DNA of 64,000 nucleotides from DASSNR01 sp036278935 (GTDB lineage: Bacteria; Gemmatimonadota; Gemmatimonadetes; Gemmatimonadales; Gemmatimonadaceae): NCBI GenBank assembly GCA_036278935.1, contig DASUKA010000093.1:1-64000 (forward strand). The letters are read 5' to 3'. Of this stretch, positions 35,300-42,206 are shown one piece after another. The translations under genes were made by a program, and so were the position numbers. The notes under the pieces were generated by a model. That model did not search any database, was not told where the DNA came from, and saw nothing but the letters and a program-made list of their open reading frames with translations. Numbering within the stretch: the stretch's first letter is position 1; each line of letters opens with the position of its first letter.

Positions 35300-35905
35300 T
35301 TACTGCGCTCCCCCTCCCGCCGGCGCCTCCCCCACGGTCTTGTCCACGGCGGCGGCAAGCTGCGTGTACGCGTCCGCCGTGAGCTCGCGGAAGGGCATGG
35401 CCCGGTAGCTGATCTTCCCCTCCGGGTCGATCACGAAGAGCACGCGGGTATCCAGCTTGTACTTGGGGCTCCAGATGCCGTAGCTGCGTCCGACGGCGCC
35501 GCTGGAATCGCTGGCGAAGAGCACCGGGAAGCTCTCGTCTCTGGCCCACGAGGCGAGTGCGGTGTCGGGATCCACGCTCATCGCGATCACGACGACGTTC
35601 TTGCCACCATTGAAGAGCTTGGCGTACTGATCACGGTACGCCTCCATTTGGATCGTTCAGCCCTTGGTGCGGGCCTTGAAGAAGAAGGCCAGTACGACAG
35701 TCTTGCCGCGGAAGTCCGAGAGCTTCACCGGGCTCTGCAGCAGCCCGTAGCGGGTAGCACCGGGCGCGGTAAAGTCTGGGGCCATCTCGCCAACGTTGGG
35801 CACCTTGGTGGTGTCCTGAGCCCGCAGGCTCGCCGCGGCACTCAGGCTCGCGGCAGCGATGGCGACGGCGGCCAGCCGCCGTATCGCCCGTCTTGACGAT
35901 TGCAT
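35300..35905 (-). CDS. Predicted selenocysteine-containing exported peroxiredoxin (AhpC/TSA fold, in-frame TGA at 35657-35659)
   Basis: Two open frames (35657-35974 and 35300-35647) lie in the same phase and are separated only by TGA. Read through, they give a 201-residue thioredoxin-fold peroxidase: KLSDFRGKTVVLAFFFKART-KG-U-TIQMEAYRDQY. The TGA (codon 83) falls exactly where peroxiredoxins carry the peroxidatic cysteine, between TKG and TIQ. A SECIS-like hairpin follows at 35621-35642. The N-terminus (RRAIRRLAAVAIAAA to LRA-QDT) is a signal peptide, so the enzyme acts outside the cytoplasm. GGAG lies five bases before the ATG at 35905. It follows the DUF2207 gene. The alternative is a nonsense TGC-to-TGA mutation. 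Confidence 0.78.
35621..35642 (-). promoter_or_regulatory. SECIS-like hairpin for selenocysteine insertion
   Basis: On the minus strand GGCGTAC and GTACGCC form a perfect 7-bp stem around an eight-base loop CGTGATCA. The loop begins 21 nt after the in-frame TGA and its second base is G. Known bacterial SECIS elements place the loop roughly 16-37 nt from the UGA with a G at the first or second loop position, so this one fits. The stem also encodes the conserved YRDQY part of the peroxiredoxin. Confidence 0.6.
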
Positions 35906-35986
35906 GTCAACTCCGAAGTGGTGTGAGGGATGGCGCATGATATCTGGGCAGAGCAAACGATGAGGTGATGACACCGGTGCGGCAAC

Positions 35987-37492
35987 TCAGTGGACGGACT
36001 GATCCGGCTGCGGCGCTGCCACCGATGTCGGCTGGCCAGCTGACGCCGCCACCGGTGCGCGTATAATCGACCGAACGTGCCGAAGGTTCCCGGTCACCGT
36101 CGCGGTGACTGGCTGATATTCCTTCAGGTGGGCATACTGCTCCGCGCTCACCACCCACGCGCGAACGCGGGGGGCGCTGCCATCATCCACCCCCGTGTAG
36201 TAGCGATAATCGGTGGAGTTGCCCCCGCCTCCAGTGGCGTGCTTGCGCAGACGCAGCACCAGTCCCGTGACCGGGACGCGCGACCAGAGGTCGAGCACCG
36301 CCCGCACCAGCAGCCAGATACCCCCGATCCCGACCAGGACGCACACCGCCGCCACCCCGGCCGCCGCGCGCCGGGCCCATAGCCAGTACCGGACAGGAAT
36401 CAGCGTGAAGACGGCGGGCTGCCATCGCGCGAGCGCGTAGAGAACCCCAACGGCGCCGCCTGCCACGACCAGCCCGAGAAACAACGCCGACGCAGGGCTT
36501 CGTCCCCAGCCCAGCGGCCACCACGTTGGATAGTCGATGCGGACCTGCCGCCAGCGCCCGCCCCATGAGCTCCATGCCCACCGGTCATCCTCTGCGCCCA
36601 TGGGGAGCGCCTGCACGGCAGCCGTCGCGACTCCCAGCGCCGCTCCATGCGCCAGGTAGCGGCTCCACATGGTCACCGAGGCGGGGGACAGCGTCGGGAA
36701 CACCTCATCGCCCTGCAGGTAGGCCTGGACCCCGAGCCAGCGCGATGCGGCCTGGAGTCCGGCGGATGTTGGTAGTTGGCGATGCGACCGCGCGAGCCGT
36801 CCCGCCAGGGCGACCGAGCCGAGCACGACGGCGCCCACGGCGAAGAGCACCGCCATGATCGGCACATCGTTCGAGACATCGACGGTGCCGGCCGAGACCG
36901 CGGCGTACAATATCACCAGGTTGGCCAGTCCCCACATCGAGAGCAGCGAGAGGATCGCCTTGCTCCAGTAATCGCGGCAGAGGCCACGCTGCTGCGCGTC
37001 CTTGATCACGTCCGCGTTGAACGCCCGGCGCCACCGTGATGCGCTGGCATCCGTGCCCGTGGTGAGCGCGCCCGCCGGCACCACGCCATCCACGGCGCGG
37101 TGCCGCAGCAGGGCCAGTACGCGCGCCTCATACGGCGTCAGCGTCGCATCATCGGACGTGCGAAGACGGCAGATGTACGAGCCCGGCTCAAGCTCGTCGA
37201 TGTCGATCACGTGACGGGCGGCCAGGTCGAGCAGCGTTGCGGGCTCGGCGGCTGGCGTGACCGCGAAGTGATTCACGAGCAGGTTGGCGACCGCCGGTGG
37301 CTCGGCACCCAGCTCGCTCGTCGCGGGTGCGGCGTGTGCCCGAGGTGCCCGGCGCACGAGCAGAATGAGTGCCAGCGCCAGATACCATCCCACCGCCGCC
37401 GCAATCGCAAGGACCAACAGCGGCGGACTGAGCCTGATCCGGGTGCTGGTCAGGAGCGCGAGATCGAGTGCGCCAACAAGAAGCGCCGGCAC
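35987..37492 (-). CDS. DUF2207-like membrane protein
   Basis: 501 residues. An N-terminal membrane pair is followed by a cytosolic domain (AARHVIDIDELEPGSYICRL, then LTPYEARVLALLRHR), two central helices, a soluble region with Trp-rich WWPLGWGRS, further helices and a hydrophilic tail. The architecture resembles the C-terminal half of DUF2207 proteins. It begins with a GTG at 37492, 14 bp after the lemA stop, and LemA-DUF2207 gene pairs are common. The molecular role of DUF2207 is unknown; an envelope function is inferred from the pairing. Confidence 0.65.
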   Translation of the reverse strand: MPALLVGALDLALLTSTRIRLSPPLLVLAIAAAVGWYLALALILLVRRAPRAHAAPATSELGAEPPAVANLLVNHFAVTPAAEPATLLDLAARHVIDIDELEPGSYICRLRTSDDATLTPYEARVLALLRHRAVDGVVPAGALTTGTDASASRWRRAFNADVIKDAQQRGLCRDYWSKAILSLLSMWGLANLVILYAAVSAGTVDVSNDVPIMAVLFAVGAVVLGSVALAGRLARSHRQLPTSAGLQAASRWLGVQAYLQGDEVFPTLSPASVTMWSRYLAHGAALGVATAAVQALPMGAEDDRWAWSSWGGRWRQVRIDYPTWWPLGWGRSPASALFLGLVVAGGAVGVLYALARWQPAVFTLIPVRYWLWARRAAAGVAAVCVLVGIGGIWLLVRAVLDLWSRVPVTGLVLRLRKHATGGGGNSTDYRYYTGVDDGSAPRVRAWVVSAEQYAHLKEYQPVTATVTGNLRHVRSIIRAPVAASAGQPTSVAAPQPDQSVH

Positions 37493-37506
37493 CGGCCGCT
37501 CAGGTG

Positions 37507-38076
37507 CTAATTGAACTTGACGGCGACTGCGTCACGATCCCCGGCCGCCGCCTCGAAGAACTGCCGGGGCGAAAAGCCGAACACGCCGGCGATGAGACTA
37601 CGCGGGAATGTCTCTGTCGCCGTGTTGTAGCCCATCACCGCGTCGTTGTAGAACTGGCGTGCATAGGCAATCCGGTTCTCCACGTCGCCGAGCTCGTCCT
37701 GCAGACTCTTGAAGTTCTGGCTGGCCTTGAGGTCGGGGTAGGCTTCCGCCACCAGCACCAGCCCCTGCACGGCACCCGTGAGCGATGCCTCGGCCGCGCT
37801 CTTCTCGGCGGGGCCCTGCGCGCTCATGGCTTTGGCGCGCGCGTCCGTTACCGCCTGGAACGTCTGCCGTTCATGCGTGGCGTACCCCTGGACCGTCGCC
37901 ACCAGGTTCGGCACCAGGTCGTGCCGTCGCTTGAGCTGCACGTCCACCTGACTCCACGCATTGTCCACGCGATTTCGCCGGCGGACGAGTCCATTGTAGG
38001 AGCCGATGATGACGCTCAGCACAAGGACGACAACGAGCACGACCACGACGATCACTCCGAGCAGCAGAGCGCCCAT
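37507..38076 (-). CDS. lemA: LemA family protein
   Basis: A 189-residue protein with one N-terminal membrane helix and a long helical bundle. Family blocks are clear: IGSYNGLVRRRNRVDNAWSQ, DVQLKRRHDLVPNLVATVQG, YATHERQTFQAVTDAR, YPDLKASQNFKSLQDELGDV, ENRIAYARQFYNDAVMGYNT and FPRSLIAGVFGFSPRQFFEA. It is the first gene of a minus-strand set with the DUF2207-like protein and probably the peroxiredoxin. LemA function is unsettled; links to envelope stress and protein-complex assembly have been proposed. Confidence 0.93.
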   Translation of the reverse strand: MGALLLGVIVVVVLVVVLVLSVIIGSYNGLVRRRNRVDNAWSQVDVQLKRRHDLVPNLVATVQGYATHERQTFQAVTDARAKAMSAQGPAEKSAAEASLTGAVQGLVLVAEAYPDLKASQNFKSLQDELGDVENRIAYARQFYNDAVMGYNTATETFPRSLIAGVFGFSPRQFFEAAAGDRDAVAVKFN

Positions 38077-38295
38077 GACTCCCTCCTCAGTGGTGGATCA
38101 CGACGTGCGATGCCTCTATGCTAGGCGCGCCCTGAACGGCTGTCAAATCGTGTGTTGGCGCGTGCCATGTTCGCCATCCGGCGAGCCGCCGCGCGCGTCG
38201 CCCCGGCGCATGGCACGCGCTGTGCCGCGTTACCGCCGATGCGATCGCTGCCCCCGTGCGCAGCGTACCATCGTCCCCATTCCGCGAGGCCCATC

Positions 38296-38520
38296 ATGGC
38301 GAAGGACCGCAAACAGCAGGATCAGCAGAAACAGCAGGATCGGGATCAGGAGAAGGATCTGGAGCAGGCGCTTCAGCCCGAACATCGGGAAGATCTGCTC
38401 GGGCAGATGGAGGAGAATACGAATCTCACCGGCTCCACCACGTGGGAGACGCTCGGTCAGGACGGCGACGCCGCCGAGGAGGAGCCCGAGTCGGATTCCG
38501 ACACCGAGCGGAGGGGATGA
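38296..38520 (+). CDS. Small acidic hypothetical protein
   Basis: 74 residues, almost entirely charged or polar: a Lys/Gln/Asp-rich first half (KQQDQQKQQDRDQEKDLEQA) and an acidic Glu/Asp/Ser tail (EEEPESDSDTERRG). Such composition suggests a disordered protein; I do not recognise the family. The ATG at 38296 follows a GCGAGG ribosome site. It reaches into the repeat at 38519-38603 by two bases, and converges with the M1 peptidase gene. The 219 bp upstream is a divergent promoter region shared with lemA. Confidence 0.55.
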   Translation: MAKDRKQQDQQKQQDRDQEKDLEQALQPEHREDLLGQMEENTNLTGSTTWETLGQDGDAAEEEPESDSDTERRG

Positions 38521-38603
38521 GTTATGAGTTGCGAGTCATGAGTAATGGGTTGTGAGACCGCCGATGGAGAGAGCGCTCTCTCACCACCCATAACTCATAA
38601 CTC
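38519..38603. repeat. Palindromic GAGTTATG-type tandem repeat between convergent genes (repeat locus G)
   Basis: The left tract has tandem units gagttatgagttgcgagtc, and gagttatgagtt at 38519-38530 is exactly reverse-complemented as aactcataactc at 38592-38603. An inner GTGAGA/TCTCAC pair and a GAGAGCGCTCTC palindrome lie between. It fills the gap between the small acidic gene and the M1 peptidase, which converge on it. Confidence 0.75.
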
Positions 38604-38611
38604 TTACTTTC

Positions 38612-41227
38612 TTATTCGCTGCTGGGCCGCGCGCCGCGTGCGTAGACTGAACGGATCCTGACCGTCCGCCGCAGCTCATCCGCCACCTGCAGCACCTTCT
38701 GCCGGAGGTCCGTCGGGAGCGCGGGGTGATGCGCCAGGAACGCGTCCACGCGCGCGACCGCTTGCGGTGAGTGCTGGCCATTCACGAACGCGGAGAGCCA
38801 CGAGCCGAGGAAGAAGATGCGCCGGTTGCGTTGGACCCAGGGGAGCGTGTCGAGTGCGGGGGTGAGGTAGGGCAGGGTGAGCGACGCCTGGCTCGGCTCG
38901 TTGAACGCGCCCAGGCTGGATGTCACCCAGTCCTCGTTCAGCGTGCTATCCTGGAAATAGCGCGCGAAGTAGCGGGCCTTGGTCGCGCTGTCGGCAAACG
39001 CCGCCCCGGCCACGAATGCCCGGCGCCGTCCCTCGGACGTCGAGTCCCGGCGCGTCTCGTCGCTCAGCCGCCGCCTGGCACTCGGCGCGCCGGTCTTGAC
39101 GAGTGTCGTGATGATAGCCCAACGGGTCGGTTCACGGAGCGGCGCGCCTGCGGCCTTCGTGCTGTCCAACAGTCCGTCCAGCCGCGCCAGCGCCGCCGGC
39201 GACCGCGCAACCGCGATCAGGGCATCCATCGCGCTCTTGCGCACGCCGTACGTGCGTGCGCTGTCCTGCTCCAGCGTCCAGAGCGACTGTTCGAGCACGG
39301 GCCCCAGCTCGTCACGCTGCGCCGGTGAGAGATACGCGCGAGTGGCGCGCGTCGCACGGCGCAGCGTGCTCCCCGCGATCTGCTCGTCCTGCTCATGTGG
39401 CAGCTCGCGCATCGCGAGCCGAAGGTATCGCGCGGGTGAGAGGCGCGTGTCGCGGACGAGATCCCAGAGTGCGCCCCACAGCATGGCGCGCAACAGCGCC
39501 GGGCGGACCGCGCCGAGATTCCACTCCAGCCACGCCGCGCTCCGTTCATCCAGATGCACCAGCGTGTACGCCTCGTCGCCGCCATTCGCGAAAACGAAGG
39601 CGGGCGCGGGGAGGCCCGCCGCCGCCTGGACGACCGTAGTGTCCCCGTCTATTTCAAGCGGAATGCGCACCGGCGCCCGGTCGCGGTAGCCCACAATCAC
39701 GTCCAGCTTGATGGGCCATGGTCCGGGTCCTGAGAGCGGCCGCGCGGGGTGCTGCACCAGTGCCAGTCGCGCGATGCGTCCATCGCGGATGGTGAGCTGT
39801 TGATCGATGATGCTCACGCCCGGCCGCAGAATGTACGCTTTCCCCCACGCGGTGAGCGACCGGTGCGCCGCATCCCCCACGGCGCCGAGCAGGTCCCGCC
39901 AGGTCGCGTTGCCGTACGCGTGGGCGTGCACGAAGTGGCGCAGCCCCCGCTGGAAGGCGCTGCTCCCCACCAGGTACTCGAGCTGCTTCAGCACACCGGG
40001 CGCCTTGTTGTAGACGATCGCCCCGTAGTTACTCTTGGCCTGGTCGAGATTGGCGAGGGATTGCCAGATGGGCGTGGTGCCGTCAGTCACGTCCACGGCG
40101 TACGCGGCGGGCTTGTTGCGCAGATAGAAGGTCTTCCACGCATCGGCGCGCGGATCGAGTGCCGCCTGCATCTTGGCCGCCATGTACGTGGCGAAGCCCT
40201 CCTTGAGCCACAGGTCGTCGAACCACTGCATGGTCACCTCGTCGCCGAACCACTGGTGCGCCACCTCGTGGAAGATGGCGGCCTCGCGACCGAGCTGCTG
40301 GCTGAGCGTGGGGCGCTCGCGGTAGATGAAGGACGACTCGTTGTAGAAGATCGCTCCGGGATGTTCCATCCCACCAAAGGGGAAGACCGGCGCGAGCAGG
40401 AAGGCGAACTTCCCGAACGGGTACGGTTGGGCGAAGTAGTGCTCGAGCCAGGTGAGCGCCCGGGCGTTCAGCGCGAGCAGCGTGTCCGCATCCACTTCCC
40501 TGGCGCGCGAGGCGCGCACGTACATGGTGATCGTGCGCCCATCGTGCTGGGTGGAGAACGTCGCCCATGGACCGGCGGCGAAGGCGATGAGATACGTGCT
40601 GATGGGCTTGGTGCGTGAGAAGCGGTAGGTGATGTGATCACCGCTCGTATCCGCCGACTGCTGCGCGCCGTTCGCCATCGCGCGCCACGCGCGCGGCGTG
40701 GTGAGCGTGAGCGCCACGCGCGCCTTCAGGTCCGGCTGATCGAAGCAGGGGAAGAGCGCGTTGGCATCCGCGGGCACGAGCAGCGTGTAGAGGTAGTTCG
40801 CGCCATCGGCGCTGTCGTGGAAGCGGATGATGCTGGCGCCGGCGGGAGCGATCGCGGCGTCGAAATCGAACTCGAGATGATTGGCGCCGCTCGTGAGCTC
40901 CGCGGCCGGAATGCGCAGGTGCGCGCCGTTGTTCTCGAGTCCTTCGATCGGATGCCCGTTCGCCATCGGCGATGCGAGCGAGAGCCCGCGGAAGTCGAGA
41001 ATGACATCGCCGCCGCGCGTGCGGTCGAAGTCGATGGCCACGTGCCCGATGGCGGTATCGCGGCGCGTGACGTCCAGCGTGAGGTCGTAGCGCACGTTGC
41101 GGATCCGTGCCGCCCGGTGCTCGGCCAGCTCGTGCGAGATCCCGGGTGACATGAACAGTGCCGTGGAGTCGGCGTTGCGCGGCGTAGGAGCGCCGGCGAT
41201 CATTACCGCCAGGAGGAGTGGGCCCAT
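38612..41227 (-). CDS. M1-family zinc metallopeptidase (aminopeptidase), exported
   Basis: 871 residues. A short signal-like N-terminus (MGPLLLAVMIAGAPTP) is followed by the M1 beta domain (NVRYDLTLDVTRRDT), the thermolysin-like domain with the exopeptidase patch GGMEHPGAIFYNES and the zinc site HEVAHQWFGDE (near residue 320) with the third ligand in WLKEGFATYMA, and a C-terminal helical ERAP1-like domain. It would trim N-terminal residues from peptides outside the cytoplasm. The usual GAMEN motif reads GGMEH. Its ATG overlaps the start codon of the divergent methyltransferase, unless that gene begins at 41244. Confidence 0.93.
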   Translation of the reverse strand: MGPLLLAVMIAGAPTPRNADSTALFMSPGISHELAEHRAARIRNVRYDLTLDVTRRDTAIGHVAIDFDRTRGGDVILDFRGLSLASPMANGHPIEGLENNGAHLRIPAAELTSGANHLEFDFDAAIAPAGASIIRFHDSADGANYLYTLLVPADANALFPCFDQPDLKARVALTLTTPRAWRAMANGAQQSADTSGDHITYRFSRTKPISTYLIAFAAGPWATFSTQHDGRTITMYVRASRAREVDADTLLALNARALTWLEHYFAQPYPFGKFAFLLAPVFPFGGMEHPGAIFYNESSFIYRERPTLSQQLGREAAIFHEVAHQWFGDEVTMQWFDDLWLKEGFATYMAAKMQAALDPRADAWKTFYLRNKPAAYAVDVTDGTTPIWQSLANLDQAKSNYGAIVYNKAPGVLKQLEYLVGSSAFQRGLRHFVHAHAYGNATWRDLLGAVGDAAHRSLTAWGKAYILRPGVSIIDQQLTIRDGRIARLALVQHPARPLSGPGPWPIKLDVIVGYRDRAPVRIPLEIDGDTTVVQAAAGLPAPAFVFANGGDEAYTLVHLDERSAAWLEWNLGAVRPALLRAMLWGALWDLVRDTRLSPARYLRLAMRELPHEQDEQIAGSTLRRATRATRAYLSPAQRDELGPVLEQSLWTLEQDSARTYGVRKSAMDALIAVARSPAALARLDGLLDSTKAAGAPLREPTRWAIITTLVKTGAPSARRRLSDETRRDSTSEGRRRAFVAGAAFADSATKARYFARYFQDSTLNEDWVTSSLGAFNEPSQASLTLPYLTPALDTLPWVQRNRRIFFLGSWLSAFVNGQHSPQAVARVDAFLAHHPALPTDLRQKVLQVADELRRTVRIRSVYARGARPSSE

Positions 41228-42140
41228 GCCTGAGGGTAGCGCGATGATCGATACCGAAGCAAGAGCGGCGGCATCTCCGGTGATCGGGAACGTCTCCGAC
41301 ACGGCGCGATGGGTGGCGGTGTACCGGGCAATGGAGTCCGAGCGCGCGGATGCGATCTTCCGCGATCCCTACGCCCGGCGCCTGGCGGGCGAGCGGGGCG
41401 AGGAGATCGTCCGGACCATGAAGCGGGGCCGGGCGATGGCATGGCCCATGATCGTCCGGACCGCGGTGTTCGACGAGCTCATCACGCGGGTGATCGAGCG
41501 CGACGACATCGACCTCGTCCTCAACCTCGCGGCCGGGCTCGATGCACGGCCGTATCGGCTGCCGTTGCCAGCCGCGCTGCGGTGGGTGGATGTCGACCTG
41601 CTCGGCATTCTCGCGTACAAAGCCGAGCAGATGGCATCGGAGACGCCGCGCTGCGCACTCGAAACGGCGCCCGTCGACCTTACCGATCCGGCGGCACGGC
41701 GGGCGCTCTTCGCTCGCCTCGGGAGCGAGGCGCGACGTGTGCTCGTCGTGAGCGAGGGATTGCTCGCCTATCTCACAGAGGAGCAGGTCGGAGCGCTCGC
41801 CGCGGATCTGCACGCGCAACCATCCTTCGCCTCATGGATCACTGAGATCGCCTCGCCCTACATCCTGCGCATGATGCAGCGGATGTGGGGCAAGCAGCTC
41901 GGCGCGGCCAGCGCGCCGATGCAATTCGGCCCCGCCGAGGGGGGCGACTTCTTCCATCCGTTCGGCTGGACCGTTGCGGATGCGCGATCGACGATGGATG
42001 AGGCGCAGCGGCTCAACCGTATGATGCGCGTCGCGTGGTTCTGGCGCGTGCTCGGACTCCTCGCGACGCCCGCGCAACGCGCCCGGCGACTGGAGCAATG
42101 GCGGAAGGCGTCGCTGATTCTGGAGCTGTCACGCGCGTAA
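41226..42140 (+). CDS. Class I SAM-dependent methyltransferase (TIGR00027/LCM-like)
   Basis: A 304-residue methyltransferase of the leucine-carboxyl-methyltransferase-like family. YRAMESERADAIFRDPYARR is the family opening, LVLNLAAGLDARPYRLPL is the SAM-binding motif I, VDVDLLGILAYKAEQM is motif II-like, and VLVVSEGLLAYLTEEQ is the post-core block. The ATG at 41226 has AGGAGGAG seven bases upstream, the best ribosome site nearby; a second ATG at 41244 also has GAGGG. Substrate unknown; relatives act in polyketide and O-methylation reactions. It is divergent from the M1 peptidase. Confidence 0.85.
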   Translation: MPEGSAMIDTEARAAASPVIGNVSDTARWVAVYRAMESERADAIFRDPYARRLAGERGEEIVRTMKRGRAMAWPMIVRTAVFDELITRVIERDDIDLVLNLAAGLDARPYRLPLPAALRWVDVDLLGILAYKAEQMASETPRCALETAPVDLTDPAARRALFARLGSEARRVLVVSEGLLAYLTEEQVGALAADLHAQPSFASWITEIASPYILRMMQRMWGKQLGAASAPMQFGPAEGGDFFHPFGWTVADARSTMDEAQRLNRMMRVAWFWRVLGLLATPAQRARRLEQWRKASLILELSRA

Positions 42141-42206
42141 CGGGCGCCGGCGACGACAGCTGGCCGACGACATTCCTCCATCGCTCCCTTGGAATGCCAG
42201 CGCTCG

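Noticed and set aside
35300..35974. Two separate genes, or a plain pseudogene, instead of one selenoprotein
   Set aside because: Same phase, stop exactly at the catalytic cysteine, intact downstream domain and a SECIS-like hairpin make one gene with selenocysteine more likely; I keep nonsense mutation as the alternative.
38006..38527. 173-codon plus-strand frame overlapping lemA
   Set aside because: Thr/Arg-rich antisense of lemA; the shorter frame from 38296 has a start with a ribosome site and unbiased composition.
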